Assembly (NCBI RefSeq): GCF_008017535.1
Contig: NZ_VRUA01000017.1
Coordinates: forward strand, 24,675 to 88,674
Source: Ottowia flava
GTDB lineage: Bacteria; Pseudomonadota; Gammaproteobacteria; Burkholderiales; Burkholderiaceae_C
Length of the DNA stretch: 64,000 nucleotides
Reading direction: 5' to 3'
Shown here: piece by piece, positions 25,004 through 34,091 of the stretch
Layout: each line of letters opens with the position of its first letter
Position numbering within the stretch: position 1 is the stretch's first letter
Translations under genes and position numbers: made by a program
The notes under the pieces: generated by a model
Told to the model about the DNA's origin: nothing
The model's input: the letters and a program-made list of their open reading frames with translations, nothing else
Database searches by the model: none

Positions 25004-27526
25004 ATGTTCACCATGCCCTCCGTCGACAACCTCCCGGCGGCGCCTGCGCCCTGGTGGCGACGGGCCCGGCAATCGCTGACCCAGCGCCTTGCCAACCTCG
25101 CGCCGCTGGCGGCCGTACTGCTCTTTCTGGCTGCGATTGCGGCGGCTTTCTGGTACCTGCGGGTGGAAGAAGTCCGTCGCGAGCAGGAAGCCGTCAAGCG
25201 GGACGTTGAATACGCCCAGCAACGCCTGCGCCTGCGCCTCATCGAGCGGCAGGAACAGATGATGCGGCTGGCCCGTGACATCTCCAACCGCGACGTCGAC
25301 GCCGAACAGTTCGCCTCGCGCGCCGAAGCGCTGGTCGCACAGAACCCCGAGCTGCTGGCCATCCACTGGATCGACGAGCACCGCCGTGTGCTGCGCGGTG
25401 AAAGCTCGCCCAGCCTGATGATGCCGCGCGACTGGCTGTCGCAAGGCGTGCTGACGCCCAGCGACACGCTGACGGGCTACGACCTGGCGCGCGACCTGAT
25501 GCAGCCGGTCTACGCCCAACCTATCGCCAGCAAGGACACCGACCCGGTGCTGCAGCTGCACGTGCCGCTCACGGCCAAGGGCCAGTACGCGGGCGAACTG
25601 TTGGTCGAGTACTCGGTCGATGGCCTGCTGCGCTACGGCGTGCCAGCGGAGATCCTCGCCAAATACGCCGTGGCCTTGCTGGACGGCAAGAGCCAGTTGC
25701 TCACCGGCCAGAGCATCCCGGAACGCGAAAACCTGTCGGACATGCTGCCCTGGACCAGCAAGGTCAACGAGTTCGAAAGTCCGGTGTCGCCCGTGGGCAA
25801 TGGCCTGGTGCTGCGCGCACAGGCCTGGCGCACCTCGCAGAACGTGGTGGGCGGCACCTTGTTCTGGCTGGTCGCTGTGCTGGCGGCGATGACGGCCTGG
25901 ATGCTGATCGCCAACTGGCGCCAGTCGCAGCGCCGGCAGGAAGCGCAGCAGGCGCTGCAGGCCGAAACCACCTTCCGCCGAGCGATGGAAAACTCCATGC
26001 TGACTGGCATGCGCGCGCTCGACCTCGACGGTCGCATCATTTACGTCAACCCGGCCTTCTGCCAGATGACGGGCTGGACCGAGGAAGAGTTGCTCGGCCA
26101 GTCCGAGCCCTTCCCCTACTGGCCCGACGAAGACCACGAGGTGCTGGTCACGCGCCTGACCGAAGAGCTCGCCGGTGCGTCCGACCCGTCGGGGTTTCAG
26201 ATGCGCGTCAAGCGCAAGGACGGCTCGGTGTTCGACGCACGCCTGTACGTGTCGCCGCTGATCGACGCCAGCAACCGCCAGACCGGCTGGATGGCGTCGA
26301 TGACCGACATCACCGAGCCCAACCGTGTGCGCCGCCAGCTCTCGGCCTCCTACGAGCGCTTCACCACCGTGCTGGAGGCGCTGGACGCCTCGGTGTCGGT
26401 GGCGCCGCTGGGCAGCGAAGAGCTGCTGTTCGCCAACAAGCTGTACCGGCAGTGGTTTGGCGGCACCACGGCCGGCCACATGCAGCTGGTGGTGCGCGCC
26501 GGCACGCCCGAGACGCACGTCAGCGACGAAAGCCTGGACGCGGTCGACTCGTTTGCCGGCTTGCCGCTGGAGAGCCTGGCCGCCACGCCGCTGGCCGAGC
26601 ACGCCGAGGTGTATGTTGAGCGGCTCGACAAGTGGCTGGAAGTGCGGTCGCGCTACCTCAACTGGGTGGACGGCCGGCTGGCGCAGATGGTGATTGCCAC
26701 CGACATCACCGCGCGCCGTCAAGCCGAGGAGTTGGCCGCCGCGCAGGCCGAACGCGCCCAGACCGCCAGCCGCCTGATCACCATGGGCGAGATGGCCTCC
26801 AGCGTCGCGCACGAGCTGAACCAGCCGCTGACGGCCATCAGCAACTACTGCACCGGCATGATTTCGCGCATCAAGGGCGGCGCCATCACGCAGGAAGACT
26901 TGCTGGGCGCGTTGGACAAGACCGCACGCCAGGCGCAGCGCGCCGGCCAGGTCATCCAGCACATCCGCAGCTTCGTCAAGCGCAGCGAACCCAAGCGCGA
27001 ATGGGCCGAGGTCGGCGCCATGATGGACGAGGTGATCGAGCTGGCCGAGATCGAGCTGCGCCGCCGCCAGGTGCGCCTGGTGCACCGCATCGCGCCGCGC
27101 CTGCCGGCCCTCTTCGTCGACCCTATCCTGATCGAGCAAGCGCTGATCAACCTGATCAAGAACGGCGCCGAATCCGTCGACGTGGCCCAGCGTCCGCCGC
27201 CGCAGCGCACCGTCGAGCTGACTGTGGAGCAGCGCGATATCGACGGCATGCCGGTGGTCGAATTCAGCGTGACGGACCAGGGCCAGGGCCTGGCGCAGGA
27301 GGTGCTGGCGCGCCTGTTTGAAGCCTTCTTCTCCACCAAGAACGAAGGCCTGGGCATTGGCCTGAATTTGTGCCGCTCCATCGTCGAGTCGCACCAGGGG
27401 CGGATCCAGGCGGAGAACCTCTACAATTCCGACGACGTTGTGGGCTGTCGTTTCACATTCTGGATCCCCGTGGGGCCGGCGCACGACAGCTTTCCTGAGA
27501 AGTCCGAAGCGAAGGTTGTGGCATGA
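25004..27526 (+). CDS. membrane PAS-domain sensor histidine kinase
   Basis: Sensor kinase of 840 residues. Two membrane segments (about 30-50, LAPLAAVLLFLAAIAAAFWY, and about 284-306) bracket a periplasmic domain of about 230 residues. A PAS domain with PAC (about 325-440, ENSMLTGMRALDLDGRIIYV) and a second, degenerate PAS-like region follow. The DHp phospho-histidine is H603 (SSVAHELNQPLTAISNYC), and the ATPase has its N box (INLIKNGAES), DQGQGL and GLGIGLNLC. It overlaps the FixJ-like gene by 4 bp. ATG 25013 is an alternative start. Divergence from the pyruvate dehydrogenase operon suggests a link to carbon or redox state; the signal is unknown. Confidence 0.9.
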   Translation: MFTMPSVDNLPAAPAPWWRRARQSLTQRLANLAPLAAVLLFLAAIAAAFWYLRVEEVRREQEAVKRDVEYAQQRLRLRLIERQEQMMRLARDISNRDVDAEQFASRAEALVAQNPELLAIHWIDEHRRVLRGESSPSLMMPRDWLSQGVLTPSDTLTGYDLARDLMQPVYAQPIASKDTDPVLQLHVPLTAKGQYAGELLVEYSVDGLLRYGVPAEILAKYAVALLDGKSQLLTGQSIPERENLSDMLPWTSKVNEFESPVSPVGNGLVLRAQAWRTSQNVVGGTLFWLVAVLAAMTAWMLIANWRQSQRRQEAQQALQAETTFRRAMENSMLTGMRALDLDGRIIYVNPAFCQMTGWTEEELLGQSEPFPYWPDEDHEVLVTRLTEELAGASDPSGFQMRVKRKDGSVFDARLYVSPLIDASNRQTGWMASMTDITEPNRVRRQLSASYERFTTVLEALDASVSVAPLGSEELLFANKLYRQWFGGTTAGHMQLVVRAGTPETHVSDESLDAVDSFAGLPLESLAATPLAEHAEVYVERLDKWLEVRSRYLNWVDGRLAQMVIATDITARRQAEELAAAQAERAQTASRLITMGEMASSVAHELNQPLTAISNYCTGMISRIKGGAITQEDLLGALDKTARQAQRAGQVIQHIRSFVKRSEPKREWAEVGAMMDEVIELAEIELRRRQVRLVHRIAPRLPALFVDPILIEQALINLIKNGAESVDVAQRPPPQRTVELTVEQRDIDGMPVVEFSVTDQGQGLAQEVLARLFEAFFSTKNEGLGIGLNLCRSIVESHQGRIQAENLYNSDDVVGCRFTFWIPVGPAHDSFPEKSEAKVVA

Positions 27527-28149
27527 GTTTGATTCCCAAGCGCGGCACGGTGTACGTGGTCGATGACGACGAAGCGGTCCGTGATTCGGTCCAGTGGCTG
27601 CTGGAAGGCCAGGACTTCCGCGTGCGCTGTTTCGAATCGGCCGAGACGTTCCTTGCCCGCTACGACCCGCGCGAAGTGGCCTGCATGATCGTTGACATCC
27701 GCATGAACGGCATGAGCGGCTTGGAGTTGCAGGACCGCCTGGTCGAACGCGGCTCGCCGCTGCCGATCGCCATCATCACCGGCCACGGCGACATCCCGCT
27801 GGCCGTCGACACCATGAAGAAGGGCGCGCTGGACTTCATCCAGAAGCCCTTCAAGGAAGAGCAGCTGATCTCGCTGGTCGAGCGCATGCTGGAGCAGGCG
27901 CGCGCCAATTTCTCCGAACAGCAGCAGAGCGCCAGCCGCGACGCGCTGCTGGCCAAGCTCACCGGGCGCGAAGCGCAGGTGCTGGAGCGCATCGTCGCCG
28001 GCCGACTGAACAAGCAGATCGCCGACGACCTGGGCATCAGCATCAAGACGGTGGAGGCGCACCGCGCCAACATCATGGAAAAGCTGGGCGCCAACACGGT
28101 GGCCGATCTGCTGAAGATCGCGCTCAAGCAGGCGCCGGCGCGCGCCTGA
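27523..28149 (+). CDS. FixJ/LuxR-family response regulator
   Basis: Partner of the preceding kinase (ATGA overlap). The receiver domain occupies about residues 7-120, with acidic pocket VVDDDEAV, phospho-acceptor D58 in MIVDIRMNGMSG, and the conserved lysine in FIQKPFKEEQ. The output domain is a LuxR-type helix-turn-helix (LTGREAQVLERIVAGRLNKQ, IADDLGISIKTVEAHRANIM, about 145-190). FixJ-type regulators of 208 residues bind DNA as dimers after phosphorylation. Plausible targets are its own promoter and the divergent aceE operon. A terminator lies ten bases after the stop. Confidence 0.93.
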   Translation: MSLIPKRGTVYVVDDDEAVRDSVQWLLEGQDFRVRCFESAETFLARYDPREVACMIVDIRMNGMSGLELQDRLVERGSPLPIAIITGHGDIPLAVDTMKKGALDFIQKPFKEEQLISLVERMLEQARANFSEQQQSASRDALLAKLTGREAQVLERIVAGRLNKQIADDLGISIKTVEAHRANIMEKLGANTVADLLKIALKQAPARA

Positions 28150-28158
28150 TGAAGCCAG

Positions 28159-28179
28159 GGGCGCCGCGGGCGCCCTTTT
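28159..28179 (+). terminator. terminator of the kinase/response-regulator operon
   Basis: GGGCGCC (28159-28165), three-base loop, GGCGCCC (28169-28175), then TTTT. The compact GC stem directly follows the response-regulator stop codon. Confidence 0.85.
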
Positions 28180-28197
28180 CGTTTCCGGCTTGCATAC

Positions 28198-28255
28198 TCT
28201 TTTTTTGATAGCTTCCTGCGCAGATTTCTCTAGCGCTGGCGGCCTTTTTCATTCA
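28198..28255 (-). repeat. dispersed short repeat, copy 10
   Basis: Plus strand reads TTTTTTTGATAGCTTCCTGC then GCAGATTTCTCTAGCGCTGG and CGGCCTTTTTCATT. It belongs to the AGCGCT-containing variant. It sits 14 bp upstream of folD in antisense orientation. Confidence 0.8.
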
Positions 28256-28268
28256 TAAGGCATCGTTC

Positions 28269-29123
28269 ATGACCGCACAGCTCATCGACGGCAACGCCTT
28301 GGCGCGCCAGGTCCGCGCCGAGGTGGTTGACCGCGTCGCCCGCCTGAAGGCGCGCGGCGTGCAACCGCACCTGGCCATCGTGCTGGTGGGCGACGACCCG
28401 GCCAGCCAGGTCTACGTGAAGCACAAGGTCGCCGACAGCGAGCAGACCGGCCTGCAGGCCACGCTCGACCGCCTGCCGGTGGACACCACCGAAGACGCCC
28501 TGCTCGCCCGCATTCGTGCGCTGAACGCCGACGCCAAGGTGCACGGCATCCTGGTGCAGCTGCCATTGCCCAAGCACATGAACGCCCAGCGCGTGATTGA
28601 AGCGATTGCGCCGCACAAGGACGTGGACGGCTTTCACGTCGCCAATGCGGGCGCGCTGATGGTCGGGCAACCCGGTTTCGTGTCGTGCACGCCCTACGGC
28701 TGCCTCAAGATGCTCGAATCGATCGGCGTCGACCTGAAGGGCAAGAACGCCGTGGTGCTGGGCCGCAGCAACATCGTGGGCAAGCCGATGGCGCTGCTGC
28801 TGCTGCAGAAGAACGCCACCGTCACCGTCTGCCACAGCGGGACGCGCGATCTGAAGGCGCACACGCTGCAAGCCGACGTCATCGTCGCCGCCGTGGGCAA
28901 GCGCAACGTGCTGACGGCCGACATGGTCAAACCCGGCGCCGTGGTGATCGACGTGGGCATGAACCGCAACGACGAAGGCAAGCTGTGCGGCGACGTCGAC
29001 TTTGACGCGGTGAAAGAAGTCGCCAGTTGGATCACACCCGTGCCTGGCGGCGTCGGCCCGATGACGCGCGCGATGCTGCTGGTCAACACGCTGGAAGCGG
29101 CCGAGCGCGCCAGCGGCGGCTGA
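28269..29123 (+). CDS. folD: bifunctional methylenetetrahydrofolate dehydrogenase/cyclohydrolase
   Basis: Cytosolic one-carbon enzyme interconverting 5,10-methylene-, methenyl- and 10-formyl-tetrahydrofolate with NADP. The length of 284 residues is normal. Signatures: [14 protein letters not shown] (catalytic Lys, about 41-54), [13 protein letters not shown] (about 94-106), [25 protein letters not shown] (cofactor loop) and [15 protein letters not shown] near the C-terminus. It is transcribed after a terminator and repeat copy 10, so it probably has its own promoter. Confidence 0.97.
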   Translation: MTAQLIDGNALARQVRAEVVDRVARLKARGVQPHLAIVLVGDDPASQVYVKHKVADSEQTGLQATLDRLPVDTTEDALLARIRALNADAKVHGILVQLPLPKHMNAQRVIEAIAPHKDVDGFHVANAGALMVGQPGFVSCTPYGCLKMLESIGVDLKGKNAVVLGRSNIVGKPMALLLLQKNATVTVCHSGTRDLKAHTLQADVIVAAVGKRNVLTADMVKPGAVVIDVGMNRNDEGKLCGDVDFDAVKEVASWITPVPGGVGPMTRAMLLVNTLEAAERASGG

Positions 29124-29163
29124 GGCGCCGAACGCGCCCACGTGTGCCACCGTCAGAAACTCC

Positions 29164-29221
29164 GTTTTTAGGAGCTGGTTGCGTAGGTGGTTGTAGGGCC
29201 AGCGTCACATTTGGCTGAAAC
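29164..29221 (-). repeat. dispersed short repeat, copy 11
   Basis: Minus strand reads CAGCCAAATGTGACGCTGG then CCCTACAACCACCTACGCAA and CCAGCTCCTAAAAACG. It lies in the folD-prlC gap, antisense to both genes. Confidence 0.88.
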
Positions 29222-29286
29222 CATTGCCGCGCACTCCACGCAGCATCTGTCTTGAAACCCTGGCCAACGCCCCCACGCTAAAGCCC

Positions 29287-31329
29287 ATGAACGCCACCGC
29301 ACCCAATCCCCTGCTGGACTTTTCCGGCCTGCCCTTGTTTGACCAGATCCGGCCCGAGCACGTCGGCCCCGCCGTCGACACGCTGCTGGCCGGTGCCGAA
29401 AAGGCGCTGAGCGAGGTCACGCAGCCGGACTTCCCCGCGGATTGGGCCGCGCTGGCGCGCACGCTCGACGTGGCGACCGAACGCCTGGGTCGCGCCTGGG
29501 GCGCCGTGAGCCACCTGAACGCCGTGGCCGACACGCCCGAGCTGCGCGCCGCCTACAACGACGCCTTGCCGAAAGTCACCGAGTTCTACACCCGTCTGGG
29601 TTCGGACGAGCGGCTGTACGCCAAGTACAAGGCGATCGACCCGGCCAGCCTGAACGATGAACAGCGCCAGGCCCGCACCAACGCGCTGCGCGGCTTCGTG
29701 CTGGGCGGCGCCGAGTTGCAGGGCGCGGCCAAGGACCGTTTTGCCGACATCCAGGCCCGCGCGGCCGAGCTCGGCCAGAAGTTCAGCGAAAACGCCCTCG
29801 ACGCCACCGACGGCTACGCCTACTACGCCAACGATGAAGAAGTCGCTGGGATTCCGCACGACGTGCAGGACGCCGCCCGCGCCGCCGCCGAAGCCGAAGG
29901 TCAGCCTGGCTACAAGCTGACGCTGAAGCTGCCCAGCTACCTGCCGGCGATGCAGTTCGGCACGCACCGCCCGCTGCGCGAGCGCCTGTACCGCGCCTAC
30001 GTCACCCGCGCGTCCGACTTCGCCGATGGCGACGCGGTGAAGTACGACAACGCCCCCGTCATCCGCGAAATCCTCGCGCTGCGCCAGGAAGAAGCGCAGC
30101 TGCTGGGCTACGCCAACTTCGGCGAAGTGTCCCTGGTGCCCAAGATGGCCGAGTCGCCGCAGCAGGTGATCGACTTCCTGCGCAACCTGGCGGGCAAGGC
30201 CAAGCCTTTTGCCGAGCGCGACCTGAACGATCTGCGCGCCTACGCCGCCGAAAAATTGCAGTTGAACGACCCGCAGGCCTGGGACTGGGCCTACATTGGC
30301 GAACAGCTCAAGGAAGCGCGCTACGCCTTCAGCGAGCAGGAGGTCAAGCAGTACTTCCCGGCGCCCAAGGTGCTGGCCGGCCTGTTCAAGATCGTCGAGA
30401 CGCTGTTTGAAGTGGCCATCCGCAAGGACAGCGCGCCCGTGTGGCATCCGTCCGTCGAGTTCTACCGCATCGAGCGCGGCGGCCAGTTGCTCGGCCAGTT
30501 CTACCTCGACCCCGGCGCGCGCGCCGGCAAGCGCGGCGGCGCCTGGATGGACGACGTGCGCGCCCGCTGGCTGCGCCCCGACACCGGCGCGCTGCAGACG
30601 CCGGTGGCGCAACTGGTCTGCAACTTCGCCGAAGGCGTGAACGGCAAGCCGCCGCTCTTGACGCACGACGACGTCACCACGCTGTTCCACGAGTTTGGCC
30701 ACGGCCTGCACCACATGCTGACGCAGGTGAACGAGCACGACGTGTCCGGCATCAGCGGCGTGGAATGGGACGCGGTCGAGCTGCCCAGCCAGTTCATGGA
30801 GAACTTCTGCTGGGAATGGGATGTGCTGCGCCACATGACGGCCCACGTCGACACCGGCGAGCCGCTGTCGCGCGCGCTGTTCGACAAGATGCTGGCCGCC
30901 AAGAACTACCAGGCCGGCATGCAGACGGTGCGCCAGATCGAGTTCGCCCTGTTCGACATGCGGCTGCACACGGAGCCCGCGCGCGCCGCGGACTTCCAGA
31001 AACTGCTGGAAGAAGTGCGCGATGAGGTGGCGGTGATCCACCCGCCCGCCTTCAACCGCATGGCCAACACCTTCAGCCACATCTTCGCCGGCGGTTACGC
31101 CGCGGGCTACTACAGCTACAAGTGGGCCGAGGTGCTGAGCGCCGACGCATACGCCGCTTTCGAGGAATCTGCCCACCCCGACGGCTCGCCGAACGTGGAA
31201 ACCGGGCGAAAATACCGCCAGGCCATTCTGGAAGCGGGCGGCAGCCGCCCGGCCATGGAATCGTTCAAGGCGTTCCGCGGGCGCGAGCCCTCATTGGATG
31301 CCTTGTTGCGCCACCAAGGCATGGCCTGA
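29287..31329 (+). CDS. prlC: M3 family oligopeptidase A
   Basis: Cytosolic zinc metallopeptidase that degrades oligopeptides and cleaved signal peptides. From ATG 29287 it has 680 residues, matching the OpdA group. The zinc motif is HEFGHGLHH (His-Glu-X-X-His near 467-471), with the third ligand Glu in the ELPSQFMENFCWEW segment about 25 residues on. HIFAGGYAAGYYSYKW near the C-terminus is typical of the family. A TTG at 29224 lies next to repeat copy 11 and would add 21 unlikely residues. Confidence 0.94.
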   Translation: MNATAPNPLLDFSGLPLFDQIRPEHVGPAVDTLLAGAEKALSEVTQPDFPADWAALARTLDVATERLGRAWGAVSHLNAVADTPELRAAYNDALPKVTEFYTRLGSDERLYAKYKAIDPASLNDEQRQARTNALRGFVLGGAELQGAAKDRFADIQARAAELGQKFSENALDATDGYAYYANDEEVAGIPHDVQDAARAAAEAEGQPGYKLTLKLPSYLPAMQFGTHRPLRERLYRAYVTRASDFADGDAVKYDNAPVIREILALRQEEAQLLGYANFGEVSLVPKMAESPQQVIDFLRNLAGKAKPFAERDLNDLRAYAAEKLQLNDPQAWDWAYIGEQLKEARYAFSEQEVKQYFPAPKVLAGLFKIVETLFEVAIRKDSAPVWHPSVEFYRIERGGQLLGQFYLDPGARAGKRGGAWMDDVRARWLRPDTGALQTPVAQLVCNFAEGVNGKPPLLTHDDVTTLFHEFGHGLHHMLTQVNEHDVSGISGVEWDAVELPSQFMENFCWEWDVLRHMTAHVDTGEPLSRALFDKMLAAKNYQAGMQTVRQIEFALFDMRLHTEPARAADFQKLLEEVRDEVAVIHPPAFNRMANTFSHIFAGGYAAGYYSYKWAEVLSADAYAAFEESAHPDGSPNVETGRKYRQAILEAGGSRPAMESFKAFRGREPSLDALLRHQGMA

Positions 31330-31388
31330 GCGCGAGGCGCTCTGCCGCCCTGGCTGTTTTCAGGTCTCGACAAGGGAGTCACTGTCCG

Positions 31389-32036
31389 ATGCTGCACCCA
31401 TCCTCTTCTCGCTTCGTGTCCGCCGCAGCCTGTGCGGCCCTGGCGCTGCTGGCCAGTGCCGCCAGTGCGCAGGTGTACCGGTCGGTCGGCCCCGATGGGC
31501 GGGTGGTCTATTCGGACAAGCCGCCAGCGGCCAACGCCCGCGAAGCCGCGCCCACCGCTGCCGGCGGCACGCCAGCCAGCGGCGGCGCCCTGCCCTACCA
31601 ACTGAACCAGACGGCCCAGCGCTACCCCGTGACGCTGTATTCGGGCAGCGCCTGCGCGCCCTGCAACAGCGGGCGCAACCTGCTGGTGCAGCGCGGGGTT
31701 CCCTTCACCGAGAAAACGGTCGAGTCGAACAACGACATTGAAGCCCTGCAACGCCGCGCGGGCGACACCAACCTGCCGGTGCTGACCATAGGCGGCCAGC
31801 GCCTGTCAGGCTTTTCCGACGCGGAATGGACGCAGTACCTGGACGCAGCCGGTTACCCCAAGACCTCGCAGTTGCCCGCCAGCTACCGCCGCCCCACGGC
31901 CAGCCCGCTGGCGCCGGCGAGCGCGGCCCGCGCGCCCGCTGCAGGACCCGCGGCAGACGCCTCTGCCGCAGCGCCCGCCGCACCGAGCGTGGCGCCCGCG
32001 CGTGACGCGAGCAACCCGGCCGGCATCCGCTTCTGA
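31389..32036 (+). CDS. periplasmic glutaredoxin-like protein with DUF4124 N-terminus
   Basis: Exported protein of 215 residues. A signal peptide (AACAALALLASAASAQ, cleavage near residue 26) is followed by a DUF4124-like stretch (VYRSVGPDGRVVYSDKPP), a thioredoxin-fold domain with the redox motif SACAPCN (about 92-98) and NLPVLTIGGQRLSGFSD (the cis-proline region), and an Ala/Pro-rich tail. Glutaredoxin-type domains after DUF4124 are common in betaproteobacteria and probably act in envelope thiol chemistry; the substrate is unknown. The start is ATG 31389; upstream in-frame codons fall inside prlC. Confidence 0.85.
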   Translation: MLHPSSSRFVSAAACAALALLASAASAQVYRSVGPDGRVVYSDKPPAANAREAAPTAAGGTPASGGALPYQLNQTAQRYPVTLYSGSACAPCNSGRNLLVQRGVPFTEKTVESNNDIEALQRRAGDTNLPVLTIGGQRLSGFSDAEWTQYLDAAGYPKTSQLPASYRRPTASPLAPASAARAPAAGPAADASAAAPAAPSVAPARDASNPAGIRF

Positions 32037-32092
32037 TTTTGTAGCTGCCCGCGCAGATCGGGCCTGCGCTGGCACCGTTTTTTCCTTGGAAA
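32034..32092 (-). repeat. dispersed short repeat, copy 12
   Basis: Plus strand reads TGATTTTGTAGCTGCCCGCG then CAGATCGGGCCTGCGCTGGC. Its first bases are the stop codon of the glutaredoxin-like gene (TGA 32034-32036), so the element fills the gap between the two convergent genes. Confidence 0.8.
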
Positions 32093-32128
32093 ACGGGCGG
32101 TGGCGTTGCGCTCGACGCGCGAGCGTGG

Positions 32129-33076
32129 TCACGCCAGCTTCAGCAGCCACAGCAGCGCGCTGATGGTGAAGAACGACGCCACGGTCGTACCCAGCAAGGC
32201 CGCTGCGGCCAGCCCGTCGTGGCCCTGGCGCTGCGCCAGGATGGGGTAGATGCCGAACATCGGGCAGGCCGTGGCCAGCAGCACGCCGGTGCGCAGTTCC
32301 GGCTGCAGCGGCGCCATGCCGCCCACTTCCAGCGCGGCCAGCACACCGAAGGTCAGCAACGGGTGCACGATCAGCTTGCCCACGGCGATCTGCGCCACCT
32401 GCGCGCGCATGCCCACGATCGATAGGCCCGCCAGCGAACCGCCAATCACGAACAGCGACAGCGCGCTGCTGGCCTGCGCAAACAGGCTCACGCTGCGCTG
32501 CACCGGACCGGGCAGGGGCAGCCCGGTCCACGCCACCAGCAGACCCGCCACCAGGCCGAGCACCATCGGGTTGCGCACCAGCCCGCGCGCCACGCCGCGC
32601 AGCACGTCGCGCCAGTGGCCGCCGCCCTGCGCAACGTCGATCAGCGCCAGCAGCAGCGGGATCAGCAGCAGGTTTTCCACCAGCATGTTCATGCCCAGGA
32701 TGCTGCCCGCCACCGCACCCAGCACCAGCAGGTTGATCGGGTAGCCAACGAAGCCGCTGTTCGGGCACATCGTGCCCATGGTTTGCACGACCGCGAGCGT
32801 ACGGTCCGCCTGCGCACGGCGGCGGAACCACAGCAGCATCACGATCAGCGTGGCCAGGCTGCCCAGCGCGTAGACCAGCAGGTAGTCCCAATGGAGTGCT
32901 TCGCGCAGCGGCCGGTTGGCCAGCGCATCGAACAGCAGCGCGGGCAGCGCCACGTACAGCACAAACTTCCCCAGCACGCGCATGTCGGCACGCGCAAACA
33001 ACCCGGCGCGCACGCTCAGGTAACCGAGCGCGATGACGATGTAGATCGGCCCGGTGATGGCCAGAATGCCCAGCAT
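32129..33076 (-). CDS. AEC-family transporter
   Basis: Auxin-efflux-carrier-type permease of 315 residues with about ten hydrophobic helices in two halves, separated by a cytoplasmic stretch near 160-170. ITGPIYIVIALGYLSVRAG and FVLYVALPALLFDALANRPL at the N-terminus, and the LIVHPLLTF segment in the second half, are family features. Bacterial AEC carriers move small carboxylates such as malate, malonate or amino acids. Its upstream neighbours, an NAD(P)-dependent dehydrogenase (16 bp away) and a Bug receptor, suggest a hydroxy- or oxo-acid substrate, but this is inference. Confidence 0.9.
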   Translation of the reverse strand: MLGILAITGPIYIVIALGYLSVRAGLFARADMRVLGKFVLYVALPALLFDALANRPLREALHWDYLLVYALGSLATLIVMLLWFRRRAQADRTLAVVQTMGTMCPNSGFVGYPINLLVLGAVAGSILGMNMLVENLLLIPLLLALIDVAQGGGHWRDVLRGVARGLVRNPMVLGLVAGLLVAWTGLPLPGPVQRSVSLFAQASSALSLFVIGGSLAGLSIVGMRAQVAQIAVGKLIVHPLLTFGVLAALEVGGMAPLQPELRTGVLLATACPMFGIYPILAQRQGHDGLAAAALLGTTVASFFTISALLWLLKLA

Positions 33077-33091
33077 CTGCGCTGGCCGGTG

Positions 33092-33997
33092 TCAGGGTTG
33101 GGCGCGGCGCGCCAACAGCGCATCGGCGTAGGCCTGCCAGGGCGCGCCGGGCGGCACGTCGGCAAAGGCGCCTTCGCGCGCCTGATCGGCCACCCATTGC
33201 TGCTTGGCGGCGATGGCGCTGGCCATCAGCGGCTCGAACCCGGCTTCGGCCACGGTGCGCGCGGCTTCGCGCATTTCTTCGGCGCGGCGCTGGCCGTGCT
33301 GCACCACGCGGCTGAAGAAGTAGGCGCCCTGCTCCGACCAGTCGATGCTCGGGAAGGTCTCCTGCAGCGTCGGCAGCACATGGTCTTCGACGCCGTAGGC
33401 GCGCGCCGTGGCGTAGGCCTCGATCACCAGCGCTTCCAGGCCCTTGATCATCACGCTGCGGCTCATCTTGATGGCGCTGGCCACGCCCAGGCGGTCGCTC
33501 ACCGGCTTGGCGTCCATGCCCCAGCCGCGCAGGCGCTCGGCCAGCGCAGCGGCTTGCGCGCCGCCCAGCAGCATGGGCACGCGGATGCCGTAGGGCGGCA
33601 CCGAGGTCATCACGCCCGCCTCGACGTAGTGCGCGCCGGCGCCGTCGACCAGCGCGGCGCACTGCTGCTTGGTGCCGGGCGAGGCCGAGTTGAGGTCGAG
33701 AAACAGCGTGCCGGGCCGCAGGTGCGGCGCCGCTTGCTCTGCCACCGCCAGCGTGTTGGACGCGGTCACGGCGGAGATGACCAGATCGCTCGCCGCGCAC
33801 AAAGCCGCCATAGAGGGCTGGGCCATGGCACCGGCCTGCGTCGCCCGGGCGGCTTCGGCGGCGCCGCCCTCGGCGCGGGCAAACTTCAGGTCCCAAGCGC
33901 TGACGGCGGCCACCCCAGGCTGACCCAGCAGGCCTGCCGCGAAGATTCTGCCCACTTCGCCGTAGCCGACGAGGCCAATGTGCTGCGCTGCGTTCAT
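33092..33997 (-). CDS. NAD(P)-dependent oxidoreductase, beta-hydroxyacid dehydrogenase-like (DUF1932 type)
   Basis: Protein of 301 residues with an N-terminal Rossmann domain (HIGLVGYGEVGRIFAAGLL, about 6-24), a DLNSASPGTKQQ substrate-binding motif (near 99-110) and EAGVMTSVPPYGIRVPMLLGG. The C-terminal helical part resembles the 6-phosphogluconate-dehydrogenase-like DUF1932 domain. Relatives oxidise 3-hydroxy acids or reduce their oxo forms. The start ATG 33997 follows repeat copy 13, with AGAGAG about ten bases upstream. It probably forms an operon with the AEC carrier. Confidence 0.85.
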   Translation of the reverse strand: MNAAQHIGLVGYGEVGRIFAAGLLGQPGVAAVSAWDLKFARAEGGAAEAARATQAGAMAQPSMAALCAASDLVISAVTASNTLAVAEQAAPHLRPGTLFLDLNSASPGTKQQCAALVDGAGAHYVEAGVMTSVPPYGIRVPMLLGGAQAAALAERLRGWGMDAKPVSDRLGVASAIKMSRSVMIKGLEALVIEAYATARAYGVEDHVLPTLQETFPSIDWSEQGAYFFSRVVQHGQRRAEEMREAARTVAEAGFEPLMASAIAAKQQWVADQAREGAFADVPPGAPWQAYADALLARRAQP

Positions 33998-34010
33998 CTG
34001 AATATGCTCT

Positions 34011-34072
34011 CTTTATAATAGCTGCCTGAGCTGGTGGTTGTAGCCGCGCGGGCCTATTTTGTCTGAAATTCC
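34011..34072 (-). repeat. dispersed short repeat, copy 13, leader of the dehydrogenase gene
   Basis: Minus strand: GCGGCTACAACCACCAGCTC then AGGCAGCTATTATAAAGAG. It is sense to the dehydrogenase gene and ends 14 bp before its start codon. Confidence 0.85.
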
Positions 34073-34091
34073 AGGACTGGCGCGCAGCCTG

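Noticed and set aside
24817..25467. Long N-terminal extension of AceE
   Set aside because: The normal E1 start at 24816 has a strong ribosome site. The extension overlaps the sensor-kinase gene and promoter region and is not E1-like.
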